The position numbers and the translations under genes were made by a program. Of a stretch of 64,000 bases of DNA, positions 45,436 through 54,191 are shown one piece after another. The notes below the pieces were generated by a model that was given only the letters and a program-made list of their open reading frames with translations, was not told where the DNA came from and did no database searches. Numbering within the stretch: position 1 is the stretch's first letter; each line of letters starts with the position of its first letter. The DNA is from Leifsonia xyli subsp. cynodontis DSM 46306 (GTDB taxonomy: Bacteria > Actinomycetota > Actinomycetes > Actinomycetales > Microbacteriaceae), in contig NC_022438.1 of the NCBI RefSeq assembly GCF_000470775.1, forward strand, positions 186,001 through 250,000, given 5' to 3'.

Positions 45436-46929
45436 TCAGCCCGCGACCCCCACGAACTCGGCCGCTTCGTCGGCGTCGGCGACCCCTGACTCGAGCCGTG
45501 TACGGAGCAGCGCGCCGAGGTCGGCATCCACACTCGTCCAGTACTGGATGGCGCGCTCGCGGATGTCGTCGCGCTGCACCCCGCCGACCGCCCCGGTGAT
45601 CGTGTCGAGGAAGCGCTCTTTGGCCTCGGCGTCGAAGACGTCGCGGTAGAGGGAACCGGCCTGGCCGAAGTCGTCGTCTTCGGCGTGCAGAGTGGCGGCG
45701 GCGCGGACCAGCGCGCCGTCCGACTCCCAGGAGCCTTCGCCGGCCAGGGCCGGGTCGGCCACCGGGCCGCCGAACGAGTTCGGCGCGTAGACCGGTGCCT
45801 CGGCGGCTTTGAAGCCGTGGCGTGCCGCGCCGTCCTGCGAGTAGTTGCGAACAGGCGCGATCGGCGCGTTCACCGGCAGCTCGTTGTAGTTCGTGCCGAC
45901 GCGGTAGCGCTGGGCGTCCGGATAAGAGAAGACCCGGGCCATGAGCATCTTGTCGGGGGAGATGTCGATGCCGGGGACCGTGTTGGCCGGCGAGAACGCC
46001 GCCTGCTCGATCTGGGCGAAGAAGTTCTCCGGGTTGCGGTTCAGTGTGTGGACGCCGACCTCGATGAGCGGGTAGTCGGTGTGCGGCCACACCTTCGTGA
46101 GGTCGAACGGGTTGAACCGGTAGGTCTTGGCGTCCTCGTAGGGCATGATCTGCACGGAGAGCTTCCACGCCGGGAAGTCGCCGCGTTCGATCGCCTCGTA
46201 CAGGTCGCGGCGGTAGTAGTCTGCGTCTTCGCCGGCGATCTTCTCGGCCTCGGCGCCGTGCATCTCCTCGTTGCCCTGAAGCGCGTGGAAGTGGTACTTG
46301 ACCCAGAAGCGCTCGCCCGCCGCGTTGATCCACTGGTAGGTGTGCGAGCCGTAGCCGGGCATGGTGCGCCAGGAGCGGGGGAGGCCGCGGTCGCCCATGA
46401 GGTAGGTGACCTGGTGCGCGGACTCGGGGGAGAGTGTCCAGAAATCCCACTGCATGTCCGCATCCCGCAGTCCGGAGCCCGGGAGGCGCTTCTGCGAGTG
46501 GATGAAATCGGGGAACTTCATGCCGTCGCGGATGAAGAAGACGGGGGTGTTGTTGCCGACGATGTCATAGTTGCCCTCGGTCGTGTAGAACTTCACCGAG
46601 AAGCCGCGGACATCGCGCCAGGTGTCGGGCGAACCCTGCTCGCCCGCGACGGAGGAGAACCGCTGCACAGTCTCCGTCTTCGCGCCCGGCTGGAAGACCG
46701 CCGCCTTGGTGTACGCCGTCACGTCGCCGGTGACGACGAACTCGCCGAACGCCCCGCCGCCCTTCGCGTGTACGATCCGCTCCGGGATGCGTTCGCGGTT
46801 GAACTGGGCGAGTTTCTCCACCAGGTAACGGTCGTGCAGGGCGGTTGCGCCGTCCTGGCCCGCTGTCAGCGAGTGGGCGTCGCTGCCGGCCGGTGTCCCG
46901 GTCTGCGTGGTCGTGTGGTTCTCCGACAT
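45436..46929 (-). CDS. katA: monofunctional haem catalase
   Basis: The enzyme of about 497 residues breaks down hydrogen peroxide. It shows the distal His region [18 protein letters not shown], the Asn region [18 protein letters not shown] and the proximal haem ligand motif [15 protein letters not shown] (Tyr). I chose ATG at 46929 ([11 protein letters not shown]). It is the second gene after furA, 13 bp downstream, so the pair forms the common furA-katA operon. It is intact. Confidence 0.95.
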   Translation of the reverse strand: MSENHTTTQTGTPAGSDAHSLTAGQDGATALHDRYLVEKLAQFNRERIPERIVHAKGGGAFGEFVVTGDVTAYTKAAVFQPGAKTETVQRFSSVAGEQGSPDTWRDVRGFSVKFYTTEGNYDIVGNNTPVFFIRDGMKFPDFIHSQKRLPGSGLRDADMQWDFWTLSPESAHQVTYLMGDRGLPRSWRTMPGYGSHTYQWINAAGERFWVKYHFHALQGNEEMHGAEAEKIAGEDADYYRRDLYEAIERGDFPAWKLSVQIMPYEDAKTYRFNPFDLTKVWPHTDYPLIEVGVHTLNRNPENFFAQIEQAAFSPANTVPGIDISPDKMLMARVFSYPDAQRYRVGTNYNELPVNAPIAPVRNYSQDGAARHGFKAAEAPVYAPNSFGGPVADPALAGEGSWESDGALVRAAATLHAEDDDFGQAGSLYRDVFDAEAKERFLDTITGAVGGVQRDDIRERAIQYWTSVDADLGALLRTRLESGVADADEAAEFVGVAG

Positions 46930-46942
46930 TGTTTTCCTCATC

Positions 46943-47374
46943 TCATTCGGAGCGCGACGGGGCTTCCGCCGTGCTCTCCTGACAGGACGGGCACAGTCCC
47001 CAGAACGTCACCTCGGCGGTGTCCACCGCGAACCCTGCCGCCTCCGAGGGACGCAGACAGGGCGCGTGCCCCACGACGCAGTCGACGTCCGCCACGGTGC
47101 TGCACAGGGTGCAGACGATGTGGTGGTGGTTGTCGCCGATCCGCCGCTCGTAGAGCGCGGGTGAGTGGGTGGGCTCGATCCTCCGCAGCATCCCGGCAAG
47201 AGTGAGGTCGCCGAGAACGTTGTGGATGTTCTGGATCGAGGTGCCGGGCAGTGCGGGCTGCACCGCCGCGAGCACGGTCTCCGCGCCGGAGTGGGGGCGG
47301 TCGTTCAGCGCGCTGAGGACGGCGAGCCGCCCCCGGGTCACCCGCAGGCCAGCGGAGCGCAGCGCGTCCTCCAC
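46943..47374 (-). CDS. furA: Fur-family peroxide/metal-responsive regulator
   Basis: The protein of about 143 residues shows a winged helix ([38 protein letters not shown]), the metal-binding [20 protein letters not shown] segment and two CxxC motifs (CTLC, CPSC) of the structural zinc site. The frame is open to 47449, but those first codons coincide with a tandem palindromic operator, so I place the start at GTG 47374. It precedes katA and should repress it until peroxide or metal changes inactivate it. Confidence 0.88.
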   Translation of the reverse strand: MEDALRSAGLRVTRGRLAVLSALNDRPHSGAETVLAAVQPALPGTSIQNIHNVLGDLTLAGMLRRIEPTHSPALYERRIGDNHHHIVCTLCSTVADVDCVVGHAPCLRPSEAAGFAVDTAEVTFWGLCPSCQESTAEAPSRSE

Positions 47375-47407
47375 GCTGTGCCGTGTCCATGAGCTGAGCC
47401 TACCGGC

Positions 47408-47452
47408 TTGTTTTGATTTCATCAAAACAACTTGTTTTGAATTCATCACAAT
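47408..47452. promoter_or_regulatory. tandem Fur-type operator upstream of furA-katA
   Basis: TTGTTTTGAT (47408-47417), TTC, ATCAAAACAA (47421-47430) is a perfect 10-3-10 palindrome. A second, imperfect unit (TTGTTTTGA ... TCATCACAA, 47432-47451) follows at a 24-bp distance. This AT-rich pair in a GC-rich genome lies upstream of furA and is the expected autoregulatory FurA site. Confidence 0.75.
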
Positions 47453-47546
47453 GAAAGGTCCGCCGGCGGCTCAGCACCCGAAAAGGTGTCACGCCGGGCG
47501 GCTGCCGTCCTGGTACGGTCGTGCTCCAACCAAGAAAGGCGAGACC

Positions 47547-47924
47547 ATGTGGAGCAATTTCTGGGACGTGCTGTGGACGATCTTCTGGGGGTTCGCGTTC
47601 GTCGCGTACCTGTTCGCCCTCTTCGCCGTGGTGGGCGATCTCTTCCGTGACACCAAGCTCAACGGAGGATGGAAGGCGCTCTGGATCGTCTTCCTGATCT
47701 TTCTGCCGTTCCTCACCGTGCTCGTCTACCTCATCGCGCGCGGCCGGGGCATGGCGGACCGCCAGGCTGCGCGGGCTCAGCAGGCGCAGCGCCAAACCGA
47801 GGACTACATCCGCTCCGTCGCGGGCAGCCCGGCCGCCGAGATCGCGAAAGCCCGGCAGCTGCTCGACTCCGGAACCATCACCGCGCAGGAGTTCGAGCGC
47901 CTGAAGGCGCTCGCGCTCGAATGA
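47547..47924 (+). CDS. membrane protein with SHOCT domain
   Basis: The 125-residue protein starts at ATG 47547 (AAGAAAGGCGAG upstream). It has two membrane helices (IFWGFAFVAYLFALFAVV and ALWIVFLIFLPFLTVLVYLI) joined by a short loop, a basic/Gln-rich linker and a C-terminal SHOCT domain (EIAKARQLLDSGTITAQEFE, RLKALAL). SHOCT domains mediate oligomerisation in many small bacterial proteins. The function is unknown. Confidence 0.82.
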   Translation: MWSNFWDVLWTIFWGFAFVAYLFALFAVVGDLFRDTKLNGGWKALWIVFLIFLPFLTVLVYLIARGRGMADRQAARAQQAQRQTEDYIRSVAGSPAAEIAKARQLLDSGTITAQEFERLKALALE

Positions 47925-48048
47925 GTACGCGTTGCCGGATCGTCCAGGAGCGACCGTGATCGCCACCAGGTGATCCCGCCCGTCGATCACACGGTGCGGC
48001 TTGGCCGGCAACGCGACGATCCGGCGCTGCGTCACGGCGGCAAGGGCG

Positions 48049-49776
48049 TTACCGGGCGCGCGAACGTAGGCGGGTCTCCTCGATGTCCAGCATCGCCTGC
48101 GCCTCGCTCAGGATGCGCGACGGATAGGCGCCGCGCGAGCGTTCGAGCAGCAGGCGATCGCGCTCGGCGTCGACGACGGCGAGACGGAGCGTGCGGTAGA
48201 CATGGTGCGGGCGGGACTCCGGCGGCTCGTCGTAGAGGACGATGCGCTCCCAGGCGGCCTCGGCGCCGAGGTAGGTGGTCTGGCGCACCCGTTCGACCAC
48301 CTCGGGGTCGAACGGCGTGGCGCTTCCCGAGGCGGCCTCAGGGTCGTCCAGCACGGCGAGGCCGGTCTCGCTGAGGTCGTCGAGGAGCTGGGCGAGCAGA
48401 CGGCGGTCGTCCTTCGCGTCGATGCCCTGCACGCCGAGGGCGCGGATGAGCCCGGGGAGCGTCCCGCCCTGGAGCACGAGGCTGACGAACGCGACGGTGA
48501 AGGCGATGAGGATGAGCTGCGGGCGGTAGGGGATGTCCGCGGGCAGCGACTGCGCGGCCGCGAGGGTGACGACGCCGCGCATCCCCGACCAGCCGAGGAC
48601 GATGCCGCCGCGCCAGTCGATCGCCTCCTGGCGGAACTCTTCGAGGTCGCTCCGGTGGCGTTCGTAGCGGAGTTCGGCCCGCTGCTTGCGGATCGCCTGC
48701 CAGCGGAAGCGAACGGGATGGTCGCGGAAGTAGCTGATCATCAGCCATTCCCGCAGAACGTTCTTCTCTGCCCGTTCGCCGCGGTGCTTCAAGAAGTAGA
48801 TGAGCGGGACGATGAGCAGATAGCGGATAGCGACGAGGCAGAGGAGCCCGACCAGTCCGATGCACACAGCATCCCACACGCTCAGGACTTCCGGGTGCTC
48901 GACGTCCGCTATGAGTGTGCGCAGCTCCAGGCCGATGAGAAGGAAGACGCCGTTCTCCAGCAGGAACTGGATGGTCCGCCAGTTGATCTGGTCGGAGATG
49001 CGCGCCTGCGCGGTGAAGTGCTGCGACGACGCGTGACCGGTGTAGAGGCCCGTGATAACGACGGCGAGCACGCCGGAGCCGTGCAGCGCTTCGGTGGGCG
49101 CGAACGCGGCGAACGGCACGATGACGGAGAGCGCGGTGTCGAGCACGGGGTCGTTGAGCTTCGAGCGCACCCACACCGACAGGAAGCCGACGACGAGACC
49201 GACCACGAGAGCGATCAGCACGGCGGAGAGGAAGTCGAGCACGCCGGCCAGGGGAGTCGTGAGCGCGCCGACCGCGGCGGCCAGTGCCGTGCGCAGCAGC
49301 ACCAGCGCTGTCGCGTCGTTGACGAGGCCTTCGCCTTCGAGCACGGTCAGCAGGCGCGGGGGGAGGCCGAGCTTTCGGCCGATGGAGGTCGCGGCGACGG
49401 CATCCGGCGGGCTGATGATGGCGCCGAGGGCGATCGCGGCGGCGAGGTCGAGGTCCGGCAGCAGTGTGTACAGCACGAACCCGACCGCGAAGGCTGTGAT
49501 GATGACGAGCACGATCGAGAGCCCGGCGATCGGGGCCAGGTTGCGGCGGAAATCGGTGAGCGGCACGCTGATCGCCGCCGCGTAGAGGATGGGCGGCAGG
49601 AGGCCGTCCAGGATGACCTCCGGCGGCACCACGATCTCGGGCACTCCCGGCAGCCAGGAGAGCGTCACGCCGACGACCACGAGGATGATGGGCGCGGCGA
49701 CCCCGAGTTTGCGGGCGAAGGCGGCCACACCGACGATCACCGCGACCGCGATCACCGCATAGACACCGAGCTCCAT
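48049..49776 (-). CDS. CPA1-family Na+/H+ antiporter
   Basis: The 575-residue protein has about 12 membrane helices with the CPA1 core GAIISPPDAVAATSIGRKLG (unwound-helix region) and LEGEGLVNDATALVLLRTAL (the ND pair of the ion site), and GWSGMRGVVTLAAAQSLP near the end. A hydrophilic C-terminal tail of about 120 residues follows. It exchanges Na+ (or K+) for H+ to control pH and salt. It is intact and stands alone. Confidence 0.92.
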   Translation of the reverse strand: MELGVYAVIAVAVIVGVAAFARKLGVAAPIILVVVGVTLSWLPGVPEIVVPPEVILDGLLPPILYAAAISVPLTDFRRNLAPIAGLSIVLVIITAFAVGFVLYTLLPDLDLAAAIALGAIISPPDAVAATSIGRKLGLPPRLLTVLEGEGLVNDATALVLLRTALAAAVGALTTPLAGVLDFLSAVLIALVVGLVVGFLSVWVRSKLNDPVLDTALSVIVPFAAFAPTEALHGSGVLAVVITGLYTGHASSQHFTAQARISDQINWRTIQFLLENGVFLLIGLELRTLIADVEHPEVLSVWDAVCIGLVGLLCLVAIRYLLIVPLIYFLKHRGERAEKNVLREWLMISYFRDHPVRFRWQAIRKQRAELRYERHRSDLEEFRQEAIDWRGGIVLGWSGMRGVVTLAAAQSLPADIPYRPQLILIAFTVAFVSLVLQGGTLPGLIRALGVQGIDAKDDRRLLAQLLDDLSETGLAVLDDPEAASGSATPFDPEVVERVRQTTYLGAEAAWERIVLYDEPPESRPHHVYRTLRLAVVDAERDRLLLERSRGAYPSRILSEAQAMLDIEETRLRSRAR

Positions 49777-50014
49777 CCGTCCAGCCTACGGAAAGGGAGC
49801 CGTCAGCGTGTCCTCAGGCGGTCGCTGGTCGCGGCGGCGACGCGGTCGCGCTAGGCGTGTCCGCTCCGCTCCTCCCCCCGGCGCTCTGGATGCGGCATGC
49901 CGCGCGACACGCCGTGATGCGCCCTCCGGAGGCTTGGCGGATGTCGGTGGTCCCGCGTAATCCCGGGCCTCTCGGGGACCTCCCGCAAAAAGTCCCCAAC
50001 CACTACATCTAGTG
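49777..50014. other. intergenic region upstream of the small peptide gene
   Basis: About 240 bp between the antiporter start and the operator of the small gene. I see no gene in it. It should contain the antiporter promoter on the minus strand. Confidence 0.5.
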
Positions 50015-50046
50015 GAATGACATTCGTGTCATTCGGGTTATATAGT
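50015..50046 (+). promoter_or_regulatory. palindromic operator overlapping a promoter for the 27-residue peptide gene
   Basis: GAATGACA (50015-50022), TTCG, TGTCATTC (50027-50034) is a perfect 8-4-8 palindrome. Its left half contains a -35-like ATGACA (50017-50022), and TATAGT at 50041-50046 lies 18 bp further, a good -10. A dimeric protein bound here would cover the -35 element, so repression or activation of the small gene downstream is likely. The regulator is not encoded next to it. Confidence 0.65.
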
Positions 50047-50096
50047 GGGCAAGCACCGCAAACAGCGGCGACACGAGATATCAAGGGGAGGCCATC

Positions 50097-50180
50097 ATGG
50101 GCAACGAAAACGACAGCGTTGGCGGCTACTCGGTTCCCGTGGACCCGATGGACATGCTGCAGTGCGACAGCTGCCAGTAA
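50097..50180 (+). CDS. 27-residue peptide of unknown function (possible precursor or signal peptide)
   Basis: ATG at 50097 to TAA at 50178-50180 encodes a 27-residue acidic peptide that starts MGNENDSVGGYSVPVDP and ends MDMLQCDSCQ. Support: a strong AAGGGGAGG site five bases before ATG, a promoter with a palindromic operator about 50-80 bp upstream, and a terminator 19 bp downstream, so it is a complete one-gene unit. GG near position 10 could be a leader cleavage site, and the C-terminal CxxC could be modified, bind metal or form a disulfide. No maturation enzyme or exporter is adjacent. I do not recognise the family. Confidence 0.7.
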   Translation: MGNENDSVGGYSVPVDPMDMLQCDSCQ

Positions 50181-50198
50181 ACCGCTGACCAAAGCTTC

Positions 50199-50235
50199 GA
50201 GAGCTCCCGGCCGCCACAGGCAGCCGGGGGCTCTC
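50199..50235 (+). terminator. terminator of the small peptide gene
   Basis: GAGAGCTCCCGG (50199-50210) pairs with CCGGGGGCTCTC (50224-50235) with one T-G wobble. It closes the small transcription unit. Confidence 0.8.
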
Positions 50236-50296
50236 CGCGTTCGGGGGCATCCGGCCCGCCGACCGTCCGGCGCCGGACCGGGGCCCATAGAATCGG

Positions 50297-50746
50297 ATGG
50301 TGCCAGTGAATCCAGCGCTCCCGGGGCGCAGCTATCCGCCCACCCCGCCTTATCTCGTAGCCCGGGAGAAAATCCGCGAGTTCGCGAGCGCTGTCTTCGC
50401 GACGAACCCGATCAGCTTCGATGTGGAGGCGGCCCGCGCCGCGGGCCACCCCGACCTCGTCGGGCCGCCCACGTTCCCGATCGTTGTGCAGGAGCGCACC
50501 CTTCAGCAGCTCCTCGCCGACCCGGAGGCTGGCATCGACTTCAGCCGGGTGGTCCACGGCGATCAGCGCTTCACCTACACGCGCGCCGTCGTCGCCGGAG
50601 ACGAACTGACCGCGACGATGACCGTCACCTCTGTGAAGTCTCTCGGCGCTCACTCGATGGTGACCGCCGAGTCCGTGATCGTGGATGCCGGCGGCGAACA
50701 CGTCGTCACCGCGGTCTCCACCCTGGTCGTGCGAGGAGACGAGTGA
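50297..50746 (+). CDS. MaoC-like dehydratase, HadA/FAS1-type subunit
   Basis: The 149-residue protein has the hot-dog-fold start VAREKIREFASAVFATNPIS and PPTFPIVVQERTLQQLL, then VVHGDQRFTYTRAVVAGDEL. It lacks the catalytic Asp/His pair, as expected for the HadA-like non-catalytic partner. The stop shares a base with the next gene (TGATG). Together they resemble the HadA/HadB (R)-hydroxyacyl-ACP/CoA dehydratase pair, normally next to murB and the secE region in actinobacteria. It is intact. Confidence 0.85.
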   Translation: MVPVNPALPGRSYPPTPPYLVAREKIREFASAVFATNPISFDVEAARAAGHPDLVGPPTFPIVVQERTLQQLLADPEAGIDFSRVVHGDQRFTYTRAVVAGDELTATMTVTSVKSLGAHSMVTAESVIVDAGGEHVVTAVSTLVVRGDE

Positions 50747-51171
50747 TGGCCGCCCCCGATTTCGACACCCTGGCCGTCGGCGATATCGTCGCCGAGCGCG
50801 CCGTCGACCTCTCCCGTGACTCGCTGGTGCGCTACGCGGGCGCATCCGGCGACTTCAACCCCATCCACTACCGCGACGACATCGCCGCGACGGTCGGTCT
50901 GCCGGGCGTGATCGCGCACGGGATGCTGACGATGGGCCTCTCGGTGCAGCCGGTCGTGGACTGGGCCGGCGACCCCGCCCGCGTCGCCGACTATCAGGTG
51001 CGGTTCACCCGTCCGATCGTCGTCGATCCCGCCGAGGGCGCGACTGTCTCGGTGACCGCCACGATCGGGCAGCTGGAGGCGGAGGCGCGTGTCGTCCGTG
51101 TCGACCTGACCACCACATTCAACGGGGAGACCGTGCTGGGCAAGGCGCAGATCCGGGTCTGCCTCGCCTGA
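50746..51171 (+). CDS. MaoC-family dehydratase, HadB-like catalytic subunit
   Basis: The 141-residue protein has the (R)-hydratase motif RYAGASGDFNPIHYRDDIAA (catalytic Asp and His), GVIAHGMLTMGLSVQPVVDW and DYQVRFTRPIVVDP. It should dehydrate 3-hydroxyacyl thioesters as a dimer with the preceding protein, in fatty-acid or related synthesis; the exact substrate is unclear. It is intact; murB follows after 34 bp. Confidence 0.88.
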   Translation: MAAPDFDTLAVGDIVAERAVDLSRDSLVRYAGASGDFNPIHYRDDIAATVGLPGVIAHGMLTMGLSVQPVVDWAGDPARVADYQVRFTRPIVVDPAEGATVSVTATIGQLEAEARVVRVDLTTTFNGETVLGKAQIRVCLA

Positions 51172-51205
51172 GCCCGCCCGCCACCGACCCCGATCAGGAC
51201 CCGAT

Positions 51206-52342
51206 GTGACCGACCTGCCCGCCCTCTCCGCCCTCACCACGATGCGTGTCGGCGGGACGCCCGAGCGCCTGCTGGAGCCGGCCGATCGGGATGCGCTGGT
51301 CGCCGCCGCCCGGGAAGTCTGGAGCGGAGGCGACGAGTGGCTCCTCCTCGGCGGCGGCTCGAACACCATCGCCGCGGACGACGGTTTCGAGGGAACCGTT
51401 CTGCGCATCGTCACCCGCGGTGTCGAGCGGCTCGCCGCCGAGGAGGGCCGCATCCGTCTCCGGGTGCAGGCTGGTGAGCCGTGGGACGCGCTGGTCGCGT
51501 TGACGGTCCGCAACGGCTGGGCGGGCATCGAGGCGCTCTCCGGCATCCCGGGCTCCACCGGGGCCGCGCCCGTGCAGAACATCGGCGCGTACGGCCAGGA
51601 GATCGAGTCGGTGCTGATCGGTGTCGAGTTCCTCGACTACCTCACCGGCGAGGTGCGCACGCTCACGCGCGCGGAGCTCGGCCTTGGCTACCGAACGTCT
51701 GTGCTGAAGCGAGGGATGGCCGGCGTGGTCCTCTCGGTGGATCTCGAACTCGCCGACCATGCCGTCCCCGGCGGTGTCGGCGTCTCGCTCAGCGCCCCGA
51801 TCGCCTACGCTCAGCTCGCGGACTCGCTCGCCGTCCCGCTCGGCTCGCGCGTCTCCGTCGCCGAGCTGCGGCGCGCTGTTCTCGCGCTGCGCGCGTCCAA
51901 AGGCATGGTGCTCGACCCCGCGGACCCCGACTCCGTGAGCGCGGGCAGCTTCTTCACCAACCCGATCGTCTCGGAGAACGTCGCGCGCGGTCTCCCTTCG
52001 GACGCTCCCCGCTGGTCTGTCGGCCCGCCCGAGCCGGACACCATCCTCAGCCTCGGCCCCGAGGGCGTCCATCCGCTGGACGTGCCCGTGCTCGCCGACG
52101 GCCCCTATGGGACCAAGCTCTCCGCCGCCTGGCTCATCGAGAACGCCGGCATCCGCCGCGGGTTCGCGCTTCCCGGCTCGGGAGCCGCGATCTCGTCCAA
52201 GCACACGCTCGCGATTGTCAACCGCGGCGCCGCCACCGCCGCCGACATCGCCCAGCTCGCCTCGTTCGTTCAGGGCCGCGTGCAGGCGGACTTCGGCGTC
52301 GTGCTCCACCCCGAGCCGGTGCTGGTCGGCCTCACGCTCTAG
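51206..52342 (+). CDS. murB: UDP-N-acetylenolpyruvoylglucosamine reductase
   Basis: MurB makes UDP-MurNAc for peptidoglycan. The 378-residue flavoprotein shows TTMRVGGTPERLLEP, FAD-site LLLGGGSNTIAADDGFE, GIEALSGIPGSTGAAPVQNI, the catalytic Ser in SAGSFFTNPIV and the C-terminal Glu in LHPEPVLVG. The start is GTG 51206. Its TAG stop at 52340-52342 is part of the CTAG target of IS481 copy 3, so the insertion left the gene complete to the last codon. Confidence 0.95.
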   Translation: MTDLPALSALTTMRVGGTPERLLEPADRDALVAAAREVWSGGDEWLLLGGGSNTIAADDGFEGTVLRIVTRGVERLAAEEGRIRLRVQAGEPWDALVALTVRNGWAGIEALSGIPGSTGAAPVQNIGAYGQEIESVLIGVEFLDYLTGEVRTLTRAELGLGYRTSVLKRGMAGVVLSVDLELADHAVPGGVGVSLSAPIAYAQLADSLAVPLGSRVSVAELRRAVLALRASKGMVLDPADPDSVSAGSFFTNPIVSENVARGLPSDAPRWSVGPPEPDTILSLGPEGVHPLDVPVLADGPYGTKLSAAWLIENAGIRRGFALPGSGAAISSKHTLAIVNRGAATAADIAQLASFVQGRVQADFGVVLHPEPVLVGLTL

Positions 52343-53449
52343 GTGTGCTGCTCAGGGACGTTGGTTGAGGTGTGACGCGATAGATGGGTGAGGACCTCCC
52401 GGTCGAGAGTGGGGCTGTCTAGTTTCCCTGCACTCGATGACTTAGGAGGTCCTCGTGACCCACGCTAATGCTGCTTTGACTCCTCGCGAATGCCTCCGCC
52501 TGGCCCGCCAAGTCGTCGACGACGGCTGGTCCGTTGCTGCGGCGGCGACCTACTTCCGAGTGTCCTGACGCACCGCGGACCGATGGGCTCGTCGTTACGT
52601 GGAGATGGGCGAGGCGGGAATGCTGGACCGTTCGTCACGGCCGCATCACAGCCCGAACAAGACCCCGCGAAGACTGGTCCGCAAGGTCGTGCATCTGCGG
52701 TGGAAGAAGCGGCTGGGACCAGTCGGTATCGGCGCCCAGCTCGGCATGCCCGCCTCGACCGTTCACACGGTCCTCTCCCGGTGCCGGATCAATCGGCCCA
52801 GCCACGTCGACGTCCGCACCGGCGAACCCGCCCGCCGCTACGAGCACGAGCATCCCGGATCGATGATCCACGTCGACATCAAGAAACTCGGCAACATCCC
52901 CGACGGTGGCGGCTGGCGCTACGTCGGACGTCTCCAGGGAGAGCGGAACAAGGCCATCACCGCGAAGCGGACCGGGAAACACGGGATCACCGGCGACATG
53001 ATCACCGGCACAGCGTTCGTTCATACCGTCATCGACGATCACTCCCGTGTCGCTTACGCCGAGATCCACGACGACGAAACCGCCGCCACTGCAATCGCTG
53101 TTCTGCGTCGAGCGGTCGGCTGGTTCGCCAGCCGTGGCGTCACCGTCGAACAGGTGCTCTCCGACAACGGCTCCGCATACCGCTCATACGCCTGGCGCGA
53201 CGCTTGCGCCGAGCTCAGCATCCAACCGAAACGCACCCGGCCCTACCATCCGCAGACGAACGGCAAGATCGAACGCTTCCACCGCACCCTCGCCGACGGC
53301 TGGGCATACGCCCGGCACTACAACTCCGAATCAGCCCGCCGCAACGCACTCCCGGCCTGGCTGCACTCCTACAATCACCACAGGCCCCACACCGCCATCG
53401 GCAGCCAGCCACCCATCAGCAGATTGACCACCGTCCCTGAGAAACACAC
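52343..53449 (+). mobile_element. IS481-family insertion sequence, copy 3
   Basis: The 1107-bp element lies between CTAG at 52339-52342 and CTAG at 53450-53453. Its ends GTGTGCTGCTCAGGGACG and GTGTGTTTCTCAGGGACG (right end reverse-complemented) are imperfect inverted repeats. It is nearly identical to copy 2. The left flank is the murB stop; the right flank is the truncated NlpC-like gene. Confidence 0.95.
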
Positions 53450-53453
53450 CTAG
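52455..53453 (+). pseudogene. IS481-family transposase, copy 3, TGA inside the HTH
   Basis: The reading frame equals that of copy 2: GTG 52455 after AGGAGG, TGA at 52566-52568 in the HTH where Trp is expected, then the full DDE domain (HVDIKKLG, VLSDNGSAY, GKIERFHRT) and TAG at 53451-53453, which is provided by the right-hand target CTAG. One residue differs near the end (LTTVPEKHT versus LTNVPEKHT). Whether any active protein is made depends on readthrough of TGA or on an internal start at 52599. Confidence 0.88.
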
Positions 53454-53704
53454 TTCTTGAGGTCGGCGATGAGCCCGTTGATCCGATCCACCTGGGCGCT
53501 AGCGGCGGACTCGTTGGCTTTGGCGTTCTGGACATCCTGCCAGCTGGGGTATTGGTCCGCGTATGCGGGAGCTGCGACGGACCCCGCGACAGCGACCGCG
53601 ACGACGACGGCCAGCCTCGCCCGTATCCTCGTCACCCCTCGCCGGACTCCGGAGCTGCCCCTGCTCGCCCGTCGGCTCTCGATCGTCTCGTGTCGCTTCG
53701 TCAC
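53450..53704 (-). pseudogene. secreted NlpC/P60-type wall hydrolase, N-terminal fragment cut by IS481
   Basis: The 84-codon remnant has a basic start (MTKRHETIESRRASRG), a signal peptide (RLAVVVAVAVAGSVAAPAYA) and the beginning of a coiled-coil (YPSWQDVQNAKANESAASAQ, VDRINGLIADLKN), the arrangement of actinobacterial NlpC/P60 peptidoglycan hydrolases of the RipA type. It ends at the TAG formed by CTAG at the right end of IS481 copy 3. The catalytic part is absent and murB occupies the far side of the IS, so DNA has been deleted or exchanged. Confidence 0.75.
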
Positions 53705-53983
53705 TTCGTACCGTTCACGTCAGTATCTTCTGTCACACCAGTCTCGTCGTCACCGTTCGCAACTTTAGCAACACAAGTCCGGCACAACCCCGAGGTCAGG
53801 ATGGTGTCGCTGGGCAATCTACCGCCGATCCACCCGCCGCCCCGGGCATGAGGTCGGTGTGTGGCGCGAACCCGCCACACACCGACCCGCCTGGACCGCA
53901 AACCCGATTCGCAATCCGCCCCGGAGTTCCGTATGCTTATGCGTCGGTGGTCATCGGAAAGCGAAAGCGATTCGGGACAATCC
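53705..53983. other. gene-free stretch upstream of the NlpC-like remnant and the tRNA cluster
   Basis: About 280 bp without coding character. It should contain the promoter of the minus-strand secreted protein and that of tRNA-Glu on the plus strand. Confidence 0.5.
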
Positions 53984-54056
53984 GGCCCCATCGTTTAGCG
54001 GCCTAGGACACCGCCCTTTCACGGCGGCAGCACGGGTTCGAATCCCGTTGGGGTCA
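53984..54056 (+). tRNA. tRNA-Glu (TTC)
   Basis: GGCCCCA pairs with TGGGGTC (54049-54055). The anticodon TTC is at 54018-54020 in loop CTTTCAC closed by CCGCC/GGCGG. The T-arm has ACGGGTTCGAATCCCGT. Confidence 0.97.
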
Positions 54057-54107
54057 CGGACTCAACCGATGATGACATCCACTACAATCGAAAAGCACCA
54101 CAAGTAA

Positions 54108-54181
54108 GGCCCTGTAGCGCAGTTGGTTAGCGTGCCGCCCTGTCACGGCGGAGGTCGCGGGTTCAAGTCCCGTCAGGGTCG
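54108..54181 (+). tRNA. tRNA-Asp (GTC)
   Basis: GGCCCTG pairs with CAGGGTC (54174-54180). The anticodon GTC is at 54142-54144 in loop CTGTCAC. The T-arm has GCGGGTTCAAGTCCCGT. Confidence 0.97.
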
Positions 54182-54191
54182 CCACGGCGAC

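Noticed and set aside
50097..50180. Calling the 27-residue peptide a lanthipeptide or thiopeptide precursor
   Set aside because: There is no LanB/C/M, YcaO, radical SAM or protease gene nearby and the Ser/Cys pattern is too short to be diagnostic.
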